From Ravibacter arvi (GTDB taxonomy: Bacteria; Bacteroidota; Bacteroidia; Cytophagales; Spirosomataceae): 64,000 bases of DNA. Below, one piece after another: positions 16,382 through 26,342 of this stretch (within the stretch, counting starts at the first letter, position 1; each line of letters begins with the position of its first letter). The notes under the pieces are model-generated. The model made no database searches. It was not told the origin of the DNA and was given only the letters and a program-made list of their open reading frames with translations. The position numbers and the translations under genes are program-made. The stretch lies in NCBI RefSeq assembly GCF_039540405.1, contig NZ_BAABEY010000033.1, positions 173,947 through 237,946 of the forward strand, in the 5' to 3' direction.

Positions 16382-19300
16382 TCAATTAACCACCATTTTC
16401 CTGACGACATCCTGTCCGGAATCTACATTTCTCAACTTCAGCAAATAAATTCCGGATGGCAGGTCGCGGGTTTCCAATAAAATCCTGTGATGTCCTTCGC
16501 CAAGTTTCAGGGGTTTCGACCTCAGCAATGTCCCTGTAACGCCCAGGATGTCCGATTGCCAGTTGCCGGCGGTTTCCAGCTTGATGTCGATAAAGCAGTC
16601 GCGCCCGCTGACAGGGTTGGGATAAACACGGCCGATGACCGCACTCCCCATCCCATGGTCTATTGCAATCACTTTTGACATTGCGTAGCTGCCGTCACGA
16701 TCGATCATTTTCAAGCGGTAGTAATACATGGATCCGGAATTTATGCCGGACATATTGTCCTGGTAGTGATACCTCGTGACTGCGGTTAAGCCATTGGAGA
16801 CGGCATCTAACCAGGCTATTTTTTCAAACGTCCGGGCGTCGAAGCTGCGCTGCACTTCGTAGCCTTCAAATTCCTGCTCATTGGTCACAGTCCACTTGAG
16901 CACGCTGGCATTTTCAGTCTTTGTGCCCGTAAAGGAGACCAGGTGCACGGGCAGCGGGTTGAAGCTGACAGTAGTAATGTTAGAGCTTCCGCCCTGTCCT
17001 TCCAGCCCGGTTTTCTCGGCCCGGACACGATAATAATAATATTGGCCGGCCGCCGAAGCCCGCCCGGAACGGGCCGACGGTACCGTTACAATTTGTGAAG
17101 TGCCGGTTACCGGTAATGCGTGATACCCTTCAAGAAACGAATCAAACTGCTCGTTTGCCGATACGTCCAGCAAATAACGGTCGGCCGAGCCCACCACGGG
17201 TTCTGCCCACCGGGCCGTAAAACCTGTTGCAGTGAAATCCGACGCATCGCGGGCGACAGGGAGTACCATTGAATAGCTTTCGGTCAGACTACTCCCGCCT
17301 TCGAAGTTCCGCAGGGTTCCGGAAGTGCTGGCAGCGGCGATGTCGGAGAGGCGTCCATTGTTGTCCGTTACGTCGAAATTATAGTAAACCAGCAGGTTCT
17401 CGGCCTTGGGGTCGACAACATTGAAACGCGCTGCCTGCAATTCTGCCGGCGTCCTGGCATAATTCCAGATCCTGAGTTCATCCAGACTTCCCGAATACCG
17501 GTTATTGCAGACATTATTACCCATTTTCATCGCGGTGTTATTCTGAATATCGGCAATGCCGCGGGTGGTGAATGCAATGTCCAGGTGGTCGTCTACATAC
17601 AGTGAAATCACATTTCCCGCCCTGGTAACAGCGATATGGTGCCATTTTCCGTCGGTTACGCGTGTCGTGCCGGAAATGCTGTTGTAATTCAGGCCGGACC
17701 CATTTTCGCACGATACAAACTTGATTTTCCCGTCGGTAATGATAAAATCGAAGTAGCTGGTTAATCCGCAGACGTCCCGCTTGTTGAGTACCGATCCCGC
17801 GCCGGTGTTCTGGGTCGTACGTGCGTACATTTCGATCGTAAAGTCGCCTGTTCCAAAGCTACCGGGGGAGTCGTTGTCAATGGTCACATAATCGTCGCCG
17901 CCATCGAAGGAAAGGGTTTTACCTGGGGGCGTTCCGTAATAGAAACCGCCTTTGCTTCCCGTGCCCAGCGGTGTGGTAACCGATACCTCGCCGCTGCTCC
18001 CGTCGTTGATCGTGGCTTTAATCTGACCGGCTGTCACCGAGGAGATGGTGGCCGGGGAATTCCCGACCGACACCGTGGTGGCGCCGGTAAAATTTTCGCC
18101 CGTAATGGTGATCTCCGCATTGCCCTGGGCCATCACCGGGGTGAACGAGTGAATGAAAGGTTTCAGATAGGTCTGCTTCTGGTTATTGACAAGCGGGACA
18201 AGGTTGGAATAAACACCGCCTCCCTGGTAGATTACCTCGCTGATCCAGCCAGCCAGACGTGTTGCTCCGTCCTGCCTCGATCCGATCGTGAGCGGGCTAC
18301 CGGGATCGGTAAGGTTGGCGGCCATTGCAGTGGCGGTGGTATTGACGGAACCATTCAGATAGGCCTGCACAGCGGAAAACCGCCGGCCTACAAACGTTCT
18401 CACTGCAAATGGAGTTGCGGATGTAAACGGTACCGTGGTGGTAGCTGCGTCAAATCCACCGGCTCCGTTACCCACGTCGTAATGACTGCCATAAATATCC
18501 CAGGGCGCGGGCTGATTACCCAGCGTTTTGCTTACAAGCGCATTATCATTATTGGTGAAGTCGGATTTCACCCCCGCCACCGCAAACAGGCCGAATCCGT
18601 TGGCCCGCCCGACAAACGAATTCGTGCTTAAAAACACATTATTGCCTGTCGAGCCATAGAAATACAGGGTTGGAAGGCTGCCCTTACGCTCGACTCTACC
18701 TGCGTGCACGATGCGGGGTTGGCTGCCGGGGGTGTTCTGAACGGCGTCATGGTCGTTTCCGCCCTGGTCGTACCATATGTTAACAAAGGCGTCGGACGTA
18801 CCTGCAAAACGTTTCAGTGCGAGTGTATCCAGCACGCCGTCAGCGGTAAATCCGATATCGAGCAATGCATTGTCGGTTGCGCGCCGCACGCGTATGAGTG
18901 GCTGGGCAGCGTGGGTATAGCCGGGGACGGGCGGAGGGGGCGTGATGGTCCCATGCTGAAAGAGGACCCCGAGTTTGCGCAATGAATAGGCTCCGTAGGC
19001 GTCACCGTCGTACCCCCCGATTGTAAGGGGGTATCGCTGCGTAACGTAAATCGTGTAAGTAGTGTAAGAACCGTCCTGTGCAGTCACTCTGAGCGATATA
19101 TGATTCTGTCCGGGGAATGCGAAGTTGTGTTGAAACGGCACACCGCTCGCAATCACCGTCGAACCATTGGTAATCACCGAGGTAGGGTTGGCTACGGTTG
19201 CAGTAACGGAAATGGCGGTGGTGCTAAGCGGCACATCCGGCGCGGTATATTCAAACACGCCCGGGGCAAATGCCGGAGATAACGGCCCATTGCTTACCGA

Positions 19301-22066
19301 GAACCCCGACAAACGGGAGTCGTTATCGGCGACTTCCAGCGTAATGGGGTAAACCGACGGGCAACCCGCGTCCGAATTGACGACGCTGAATTCGAAATTA
19401 TAGGTACCAGCCGCGCTGGCGGGAATTTTTACCGGCACCAGGTAATTGCCCCAATTGAAAAATTCATTTTCAACAGCAACAAAGCCGGGCATAGCATTCG
19501 GCCCGGTCGCTTTGACCGAATACTTGTTGGGATTGCCTATACCCTCTGACCAGTAATTGATCGGGAATTCAGTAGCGGCAGGTGGTATTGTCGGTGGTTG
19601 ACTTACGTTAACAACGGGTTTTTCCCCCACCGCGATGCGGGCGACAGGCGCATTCCCGTTGACCTCATAGCTTGTTTCGCACCCGTTGCCGTCCCGAACA
19701 CCATACAGGATATATTCCGCGATGCCGGCCTCCGCCGTGGAAACCTGCAGGGACAGTTCCGCAGCGGCGCTGGTGATGAAACCGGCTGGATTTTCGGGGT
19801 ATTGATATGAGTAGGTGAAAGGGCTTCTGCCACCGGTCGCTTTGAAGGTAATATACGCAGGTTCGTTCTGGCACACCGACTGAGAACCCGTAAGCGTTGC
19901 AGCAGGTTTTGCAGCCACCATAATGCTTATAACTTCCGAAACCTCCCGTGAACAGGCATTCGGGCCGGAGACCCGCAGCAGGTTATATGCAAACGTGCCC
20001 GCATTACCGGTAGGCGCTGTCAGCTCGACGGAGTTGCCCGAGGTGGTCGTAATCGTCTGCACAGGACCTTCATTGACTTTATACGCAAATGTAAACGGGG
20101 CTTGTGCACCGGAGCCGGTAAAAACTATTTTGACCACATCATTGGCGCAAACGTCTTTTGACGTAACCGGATGGTCCTTGATACTGATCTGCGCATTTGC
20201 GACTGGGTTGGTATTGACGATGATTGTCGCCGGATCGGACATGCATCCCGTATTGGCCCTCACGGTGTAGGCAGTGGGACCTTTGTGCACCACATCTACC
20301 GGGTTTTGTACGTTGGCGTTAAAATAATTGGGGCTGGATGTCCAGATAAACTCCGCTTTTCCCAATCCGGTATAGATATCCAGGTTATCTATATACCATC
20401 CTGAGCCCCAGCCTTCACAATACTCTTCGTTGTAGAGGAACCTGATATAGACCACGTCCTTGTTTTCAAAAGCGGCGGGCAGTGACCAGATCTCCCGCGC
20501 AAAGCTGAAAGGGAGTCCCCGTGTTCCCGTATACTCCGCCAGGGTCGTCCAGTTAGTCTTGTCGGTAGATAGTTGAACTTTTGCCGATTGGGAGAGGGTT
20601 GAAGGAGCATTGTAATGACTCAGGCGTATTTTGTCATCGGTAAGCTGTTTCGTGCTGAATGCCGGCGAAATCATCTGGGCATCCGTAATTTTTTTGCCAA
20701 AAGCGGATGCCAGGTAGGCCTTGCTGCCGTCGGGTGTCGTGTAAAATGTATTTGACGGTTCCAGTGCAAAGCCGGATACGGTCCAGCCGGCGCCCAGGTT
20801 GTCGTTAAAGTCTGAACTCAGTGCTATGCCTCCGCCGGATGCGAACAAATTGATCTTATCGTTCACACAGGCAGCTGCCACCGAGGCCGATGCCGTTACG
20901 GGGGGCTTGTAATTGTTGGCATTCAGAATCTTGACCGAGTCGCTTTTACAACCTACCAGGTCCGTCACGGTGAACGTCACTGATTTGTCTCCCGCCGTTG
21001 CAAAAATCTGGTCCGGGGGGTAGGGGGTGCCCTCTGTCTTTGTACCTGCAAAGTTCCATTCGTACCCGGAAGAAAAAGCACGCGCGAGGTTATCGGAAAG
21101 CGTCAGGTGATAGCCGTTGCCGCTGACATCGGGTACATGCTGGCCGGTTTCCGCGTCAAACCGCCAGTATCCGGCGAGGCCGTTCTGAGGTACCGGCATC
21201 ACGTCCATCCGTGAGGTGGCGATCCCATAGATATCCCTGGCGACGAACCACATCTTCACCTCGTCGATTTTTCCGTTAAAGCTTTCGAGACCCGTGCTGC
21301 TGCGCCCGACGGAAAACCCGGCCAGCGATGGTTGTATGGGTTTCGTGGTGTTATTGGTTACATCGTACGGTACGCCATCGAGGTAGAGCTTCCATGTGCC
21401 CGGTTTGTTTTTGGCGTCGGCTGTCCGGGTCGCGGCTACGTGGTGCCATTTCCCGTTGGTGACCGATACCGTACTACTCAAACTAACCCCACCGGCCACT
21501 ACCGATAGCTGGCCGCCGGCACTGACAAACAATCCGTATCCGTTGACTCCCGTACTGCCATTGTAGAGAATGCATTGTCTGGCGCTTCCGCCGCGCCAGA
21601 ATACAGAAGCCTCCATGGTGAGGCTGGTATCTGAACGAGTCGGGTACTCTCCCTGCACTTCCGCGCCTGCATTCATGCCGTTCCCGTTGAATGCAAACTT
21701 GAAACGGTCCGGTTTGGCCTCGAAATGCATGGGCGTATTCAGGCATATGGCAAAATTCGAGTTAAAAACCGAATCGGGTTTCGCGGTGACGTACACCTCC
21801 ACCTTTCTGTAAAATTCTTCGGAATCGGCGTAGTAGTAAGTACCTGGAAACGGCGGGACAAAAGTACGACTGGTACTTAAAACGGTGCTGCCCGGCGTAT
21901 TCCTGTACCATCTGAAAGGCGGCGAGCCCACGGCGGTGAGCGTCACATTCCCGTTGCCGCACGAAATGGCGGTGAATTCCGTCGGGACCTGGGCCAGCGC
22001 CCCGAACGTACAACTGCACAAAAGCGCGACGTACAGGTATAGCAGGAGTGTAGAGGTTTTTTGCAT
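16382..22066 (-). CDS. Giant secreted adhesin with LamG-type lectin folds, cadherin-like, IPT/TIG, Fn3 and T9SS domains
   Basis: The 1894-residue protein has a signal peptide (LLLYLYVALLCSCTFGALAQ). Domains in order: a LamG/concanavalin-like fold (~105-290; KWHHVAATRT, GKIDEVKMW), a jelly-roll region (~420-560), a cadherin-like beta sandwich (~915-1010; LSGFSVSNGPLSPAF), an arabinofuranosidase-B-like concanavalin fold (~1020-1300; IRVRRATDNALLDIGF, NIWYDQGGNDHDAVQ), an IPT/TIG domain (~1310-1390), a second LamG (~1395-1565; KWHHIAVTRAG, LDELRIWNYAR), an Fn3-like domain and a T9SS sorting tail (VYPNPVSGRDCFIDI). It is probably a surface glycan-binding adhesin. The arabinofuranosidase-like module may be only a binding fold. 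A sensor/LuxR regulator gene lies just upstream in the same orientation, and site D is in its promoter region. Confidence 0.88.
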   Translation of the reverse strand: MQKTSTLLLYLYVALLCSCTFGALAQVPTEFTAISCGNGNVTLTAVGSPPFRWYRNTPGSTVLSTSRTFVPPFPGTYYYADSEEFYRKVEVYVTAKPDSVFNSNFAICLNTPMHFEAKPDRFKFAFNGNGMNAGAEVQGEYPTRSDTSLTMEASVFWRGGSARQCILYNGSTGVNGYGLFVSAGGQLSVVAGGVSLSSTVSVTNGKWHHVAATRTADAKNKPGTWKLYLDGVPYDVTNNTTKPIQPSLAGFSVGRSSTGLESFNGKIDEVKMWFVARDIYGIATSRMDVMPVPQNGLAGYWRFDAETGQHVPDVSGNGYHLTLSDNLARAFSSGYEWNFAGTKTEGTPYPPDQIFATAGDKSVTFTVTDLVGCKSDSVKILNANNYKPPVTASASVAAACVNDKINLFASGGGIALSSDFNDNLGAGWTVSGFALEPSNTFYTTPDGSKAYLASAFGKKITDAQMISPAFSTKQLTDDKIRLSHYNAPSTLSQSAKVQLSTDKTNWTTLAEYTGTRGLPFSFAREIWSLPAAFENKDVVYIRFLYNEEYCEGWGSGWYIDNLDIYTGLGKAEFIWTSSPNYFNANVQNPVDVVHKGPTAYTVRANTGCMSDPATIIVNTNPVANAQISIKDHPVTSKDVCANDVVKIVFTGSGAQAPFTFAYKVNEGPVQTITTTSGNSVELTAPTGNAGTFAYNLLRVSGPNACSREVSEVISIMVAAKPAATLTGSQSVCQNEPAYITFKATGGRSPFTYSYQYPENPAGFITSAAAELSLQVSTAEAGIAEYILYGVRDGNGCETSYEVNGNAPVARIAVGEKPVVNVSQPPTIPPAATEFPINYWSEGIGNPNKYSVKATGPNAMPGFVAVENEFFNWGNYLVPVKIPASAAGTYNFEFSVVNSDAGCPSVYPITLEVADNDSRLSGFSVSNGPLSPAFAPGVFEYTAPDVPLSTTAISVTATVANPTSVITNGSTVIASGVPFQHNFAFPGQNHISLRVTAQDGSYTTYTIYVTQRYPLTIGGYDGDAYGAYSLRKLGVLFQHGTITPPPPVPGYTHAAQPLIRVRRATDNALLDIGFTADGVLDTLALKRFAGTSDAFVNIWYDQGGNDHDAVQNTPGSQPRIVHAGRVERKGSLPTLYFYGSTGNNVFLSTNSFVGRANGFGLFAVAGVKSDFTNNDNALVSKTLGNQPAPWDIYGSHYDVGNGAGGFDAATTTVPFTSATPFAVRTFVGRRFSAVQAYLNGSVNTTATAMAANLTDPGSPLTIGSRQDGATRLAGWISEVIYQGGGVYSNLVPLVNNQKQTYLKPFIHSFTPVMAQGNAEITITGENFTGATTVSVGNSPATISSVTAGQIKATINDGSSGEVSVTTPLGTGSKGGFYYGTPPGKTLSFDGGDDYVTIDNDSPGSFGTGDFTIEMYARTTQNTGAGSVLNKRDVCGLTSYFDFIITDGKIKFVSCENGSGLNYNSISGTTRVTDGKWHHIAVTRAGNVISLYVDDHLDIAFTTRGIADIQNNTAMKMGNNVCNNRYSGSLDELRIWNYARTPAELQAARFNVVDPKAENLLVYYNFDVTDNNGRLSDIAAASTSGTLRNFEGGSSLTESYSMVLPVARDASDFTATGFTARWAEPVVGSADRYLLDVSANEQFDSFLEGYHALPVTGTSQIVTVPSARSGRASAAGQYYYYRVRAEKTGLEGQGGSSNITTVSFNPLPVHLVSFTGTKTENASVLKWTVTNEQEFEGYEVQRSFDARTFEKIAWLDAVSNGLTAVTRYHYQDNMSGINSGSMYYYRLKMIDRDGSYAMSKVIAIDHGMGSAVIGRVYPNPVSGRDCFIDIKLETAGNWQSDILGVTGTLLRSKPLKLGEGHHRILLETRDLPSGIYLLKLRNVDSGQDVVRKMVVN

Positions 22067-22118
22067 AAAAGAGGCGGGTTTACTTTCGACGTTTCAAAAG
22101 AAGCCACACCCGGGCCCA

Positions 22119-22136
22119 AAACCTAAAAAGGGGTAT
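22119..22136. promoter_or_regulatory. Palindrome-like operator candidate, site D
   Basis: AAACCTAAAAAGGGGTAT matches ATACC-N8-nGTAT with one mismatch. It lies 53 bases upstream of the adhesin start. A CCCGGG six bases to its left is also present, at the same distance, at site C, so the two sites match at 22 of 30 positions. Confidence 0.45.
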
Positions 22137-22192
22137 AGACAAAATATGGACAAGTCCGGTACCGGTTAAAGTCGTGCCTGTAAATCTGCCGT

Positions 22193-23968
22193 TTACAAGG
22201 TTTCCTGCTGCTTGTCGCTGCGTTCGGTAAGGGTCATTTTTTTGAGTAATCTCGTCTTGGCCCGATGAACGCTCGCAGGATCGATATTCAATAAAGCGGC
22301 GATTTCCTTGGCAGAGAGCTGCATATGGAGGTAGGCGTACAGCCTGGTTTCATTTCGCGTAAGCGACGGGTATTTGATTTTGAGGTCTTCAAAGAAATGC
22401 GGGTGTACCTGCTCGAAATGCAGTTTGAATTTCCCCCAGTTCTCGTCGAGGTAAAGGCTGCTCTGCAAAATCGAATGAATACTTTGCAGTCCTTCCCGGT
22501 CGAGGTGAGCGCCTGCGGTATTCAGCTCCCGGATCTGGGATTTCAACGTCGCAAGCATTTCGTTTTTCTGCGCGATATACAGTGAAGACGAGGCCAGCTC
22601 GCGTTGATTTGCTTCCAGTTTTTGCTGCAGCGCGTCGTTCCTGCGCTTCTCTTCTTCAATATCCTGCCCTTTACGCCGGCTCTCTGCTTCCATCGATTTC
22701 TGTCGTTCGGCCAACGCATGCAGGTCGGTTAATATCTGCTCATTTTCGAGCTCGATCAGCTGGCGTTCCAGCGAAATTTCCTGGATCTCAAGCGCCAGCC
22801 GACCTGTTTCCGTTTCCCTGATTTTTAATTCATGCTCTATCACCCTGACCCGTTCGGCGATCGCCAGCGAAAAGCCGACCGCATGGCAAATTACTGCCAG
22901 CTCGGGCAACCAGAACAGCTGATTGCCAAAATGGCTCGCAAATATGTTTTTGATGGCAACAAACATAATGATCAGCACCGGGAGTATATGGGCAAGTAAA
23001 AAACTTCCCGACGCCGGCAGGCGCCGGATGTACCCCACCGCACCCGTCACCATCACAGCCGCGACAAGCATCGCAATCAGCGCATTCTCATACGGCAATG
23101 AATAAATGTTCAGGCAAAACACGAAACAATTGATCAGCGCCACGACCACCGTAAACGTCATATAGAAATACAATCCGTAACGCAGAATCTTGTCAAGTCC
23201 GGGCATTGTTTTTCCCGTCGCCAGGTAGGTTCTGGTCAGCTGCACGATGCCGTAGATAATCGCCACCACGCTGAGATGCATCAACAGACTGTTAAGTGTA
23301 TACGCGTGACTGTTTTGGTCAGGAAGGAAGCCTACCGTAAATGGCGGACAGAAAATGAGCGTTGTCAGGAAATTTTTGGAAACCATCATATACACAATGG
23401 CGCCCAGCTGGCTTGTCACAAAGTACAACGAGATTTTGTCCCTCGATCTGAAATAGCTGTACAAGTGAACGCCGATAAACAGGGAAAGGATTGCAGACGA
23501 AGCAATCCACATCATGAACAGCGTCATTTCCCGGCTTGCAGTGGTAATTTCCCGCTCAAACCGGATCAGCGGTTTGATCACCTGCCGTCCGAACGCGCCT
23601 ACGTTCATTTTTACCCGGATCGTTGTGGTGCTTTGTCCGCGCAGCACGACCCGTACTACCCCTTTCAGCCTGCTTTTGTCACTTTCAACCGCTGCTCCTA
23701 CCCGGGTTGCGAGCCATTTGCCAGCGTCGATATTCCAGTAGTAGACGGTATTATCGATATGGGGAGATATCCTTATGTTGTACGTGCCATCATACTTGCT
23801 TTTGTTGGTGACCCATATTTTGAGCCAGTACTGATCGGGCGACTGTGCGGAGTCACGCAAAACGGTATAGCGCATCGCGATATTATCGTCATGCTCGTCC
23901 TCCATCGTCTGCGCATTGGCCACAAGACTGACGGCTAAAAGGAGCAGGATCCGTAAAGCGTTGCGCAC
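22193..23968 (-). CDS. 7TMR-DISM membrane sensor with coiled coil and LuxR-type HTH
   Basis: The protein (~591 residues from the chosen start) has a signal peptide (LRILLLLAVSLVANAQ), an extracytoplasmic beta-rich domain of the 7TMR-DISM extracellular type 2 kind (WVTNKSKYDGTYNIRISP), about seven membrane helices, a long coiled coil (~380-480 of the full frame), and a C-terminal LuxR-like HTH (SLTRNETRLYAYLHM, KEIAALLNIDPASVHRAK). It is a single-chain sensor that would regulate DNA while in the membrane, or after release. The frame runs to 24019, but a TACTTTTG promoter element at 23991-23998 lies inside it, so the GTG at 23968 is preferred. It sits directly upstream of the giant adhesin, a likely target. 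Confidence 0.82.
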   Translation of the reverse strand: MRNALRILLLLAVSLVANAQTMEDEHDDNIAMRYTVLRDSAQSPDQYWLKIWVTNKSKYDGTYNIRISPHIDNTVYYWNIDAGKWLATRVGAAVESDKSRLKGVVRVVLRGQSTTTIRVKMNVGAFGRQVIKPLIRFEREITTASREMTLFMMWIASSAILSLFIGVHLYSYFRSRDKISLYFVTSQLGAIVYMMVSKNFLTTLIFCPPFTVGFLPDQNSHAYTLNSLLMHLSVVAIIYGIVQLTRTYLATGKTMPGLDKILRYGLYFYMTFTVVVALINCFVFCLNIYSLPYENALIAMLVAAVMVTGAVGYIRRLPASGSFLLAHILPVLIIMFVAIKNIFASHFGNQLFWLPELAVICHAVGFSLAIAERVRVIEHELKIRETETGRLALEIQEISLERQLIELENEQILTDLHALAERQKSMEAESRRKGQDIEEEKRRNDALQQKLEANQRELASSSLYIAQKNEMLATLKSQIRELNTAGAHLDREGLQSIHSILQSSLYLDENWGKFKLHFEQVHPHFFEDLKIKYPSLTRNETRLYAYLHMQLSAKEIAALLNIDPASVHRAKTRLLKKMTLTERSDKQQETL

Positions 23969-23990
23969 CGGGAAGTGATTTAGTTCAGTG

Positions 23991-23998
23991 CAAAAGTA
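23991..23998 (-). promoter_or_regulatory. -7 promoter element (TACTTTTG) of 7TMR-DISM sensor gene
   Basis: TACTTTTG on the minus strand matches TAnnTTTG and lies 22 bases before the GTG at 23968. It is inside the longer open frame, which argues for the shorter start. The -33 region is weak. Confidence 0.42.
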
Positions 23999-24141
23999 AA
24001 TATTTCTCCTGCCAGTCACCTAAATCTTCGTGCGCAATTGCAAAAATAACCCTGTCCGTTTAATTTAGAAATCAAAATCAAAGATGGACGGCCGGGGTTG
24101 TGAACACTTAAACTGCCATTAAATGGTAAGATTTAGCAAGC

Positions 24142-24933
24142 ATGAAACTTAGATTTTGCCTCCTCTTACTATTTTCAGTCTTAAGCAAATACGGTTTGAG
24201 CCAGGCCGTATCTTCCTATTATTTCCGTCATTACAAGGACAGCGACTTTCTTGCAGACAATTGGGTTATGAGCATTGCCCAGGACAGTTACGGCTTCATC
24301 TGGTTCGGGACCCACGGCGGTCTCAGCCGGTTCGACGGGTATCAGTTCAGGACATTCCGATATGGCGAAAACAATCCGAATGGCCTTGGCAACAACCATA
24401 TAGAGTCGCTTTTCTTAAGCAAGCGCAATGACCTATACGTCGGCACGTTTTCCGGCATGTATGTCTACAGTCCCTCAACCGAAACGTTTGGTCTGATTAA
24501 GGGGACAAACGCCATGCTTATCAGTGAAATACTGGAATCGCAATCGGGAACACTTTATTTGCTAGCGGCCGGGAAAATATATAGTTACGACACGCAAACC
24601 AACCTTACAAAGTTAATTGTCGGGCCGGAAAGGGGGTATTGTGTAAGCCTGGCAATAAGTGAAAAAGAAATCCTGTGGGTGGGTACGAGGGAGCGCGGAC
24701 TTATATCCGTGGATCTTTCCACCGGCAAAATCACGGAACACGATCAACTGTCAGAAGACAAAAGTGGGCGTTCCGTTGTACCCACGGCAATAAAGGAAAT
24801 CAAGGACGGGAGACTGCTAATAGGCACGCTTCACCACGGATTGCAGCTATACAATCCCGAAAAAAAAGCTTTGAAAACTCTCCAGTCCTCCCGTTGGCAA
24901 ATACCGAGGCGCTATATTTTCGCGAGATCCTAG
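24142..24933 (+). CDS. Two-component propeller histidine kinase, N-terminal fragment (frameshifted)
   Basis: These 263 residues are the first part of one sensor kinase that is split over three frames (24142-27294). It has a signal peptide (FCLLLLFSVLSKYGLSQ) and the start of a periplasmic beta-propeller: Reg_prop repeats such as IAQDSYGFIWFGTHGGLSRFDG and further 'W.GT...L' blades, here shortened to FIWFGTHGGLSRF. Coding sense is lost after LQLYNPEKK, next to a run of eight A at 24860-24867; the true sequence continues in the frame of the next fragment. One missing A in this run would restore the frame. The intact protein would sense an oligosaccharide or similar ligand. Confidence 0.75.
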   Translation: MKLRFCLLLLFSVLSKYGLSQAVSSYYFRHYKDSDFLADNWVMSIAQDSYGFIWFGTHGGLSRFDGYQFRTFRYGENNPNGLGNNHIESLFLSKRNDLYVGTFSGMYVYSPSTETFGLIKGTNAMLISEILESQSGTLYLLAAGKIYSYDTQTNLTKLIVGPERGYCVSLAISEKEILWVGTRERGLISVDLSTGKITEHDQLSEDKSGRSVVPTAIKEIKDGRLLIGTLHHGLQLYNPEKKALKTLQSSRWQIPRRYIFARS

Positions 24934-26342
24934 AAATTTCTCCTAACACCTACTGGATAGGTGTTGAAACGGGGATTGTCGAGTATAACCCTGAAAAAGG
25001 GGCTGCAGGTTTGATAAAGAAAGATTTGCAACGAGCTTCGTCACTGTCAGACGATACCATCTGGTCCCTGTTTAAAGACAGAGAAGGAGGCCTATGGGTA
25101 GGAACCTATAGCGGGGGGGTGAATTATTACCCGAAGAACGAGCTTTCCTTCCGGGTATACATTCCGGGACCTGCTTCTCATTCATTAAGCGGAAGTATTG
25201 TCAAGGGAATTGCGGAAGATTCGGCGGGTAACATCTGGATAGGTACAGAAGACAACGGGCTGAACCGCCTGGATCCCGTTACAGGTCATATTACACAGTT
25301 TAGTCCTGATGAAAAAGGAGCAATTATATCATATAGGAATTTACATGGAATTGTCGCCGCTGGTACGCAAATACTGGCCGGTACTTTCCATCATGGTCTT
25401 GATGTGATCAATCTGCCGGATTTAAAAAAGAGAAATTACAGAAAGGGCGAGCAAACGTTTTCCAGTGATTTTCTGGCTTCTCTTTTCAGGTCAAAAACAG
25501 GCAAAATACTAATCGGAACAGAGGTGGATCTTGTTGAATTCGATCCGGAGTCCGCCAGTTTCGAGACCGTTCTGACAGACAAGCGAAACCGCCCGTTTTA
25601 TTACTGTATACAGGAAGATAATGCAGGAAAAATATGGATAGGAACCAGAGGTGATGGGGTTTATTGCCTGGACAGGGGCCGGGCGATAAAAAAAGAATAC
25701 CGGCTTGACAAAGCAAGCCGGCAAAGCATCCCCAATAATGAAATTAACGATATTTTCAAGGACTCGAAGGGGAATGTCTGGGTAGGTACGGAAGCAGGGC
25801 TATGTCGCTACCAAATAAAGGGCGATAATTTTAAAAGATACGTGCTTTACAATGGCCTGAACAGGGAGCGTGTTTTCAAGATACTTGAGGACGACGCCGG
25901 AACACTATGGGTGTCTACCTCCCAGGGGTTGTTCTCCTTTGACCCCGCAACCGGTATCAGGAGAAATTATACCACCGAAGACGGCCTTCCCACCAATCGG
26001 TTCAATTATAATTCCGGTTTCAAGGCAAAAGACGGTACACTTTATTTTGGCAGCATAAAAGGACTGGTTAGCTTCAGGCCGGACCCGCAAAAAAAGTTTC
26101 AGGGACTTATCGGCAAACCTGTTATTACCGGGTTCCAATTCAATGAGCAGGAAGCTTTGATTGGAGAGGGCGATTCACGCCTTAAATTATCACCATTAGT
26201 TTCGGAAAAGATAGACCTACCCTATAATAAGTCGACCTTTAGTCTGAACTTTTCCACTTTAAACCCCCGGCCTGTCGAAAAAGATTGTTTATGCCTATCG
26301 GATGAGCGGCCTGCAGGAGGACTGGACCGTACTTCCTATTAA
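24868..26342 (+). CDS. Two-component propeller histidine kinase, middle fragment (frameshifted)
   Basis: This frame carries the rest of the two-propeller sensor: many Reg_prop blades (TIWSLFKDREGGLWVGTYS, NIWIGTEDNGLNRLDP, KIWIGTRGDGVYCLD, NVWVGTEAGLCRYQ, TLWVSTSQGLFSFDP). It then runs into the Y_Y_Y beta-sandwich (STFSLNFSTLNPRPVEK). The open frame begins earlier, at 24675, but the part before ~24868 is only the shadow of the first fragment. Sense is lost at a run of five A (26278-26282), where one extra A relative to the expected VEKIVYAYRMSG shifts the frame. There is no plausible start codon of its own, so alone it is not a functional gene. Confidence 0.72.
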
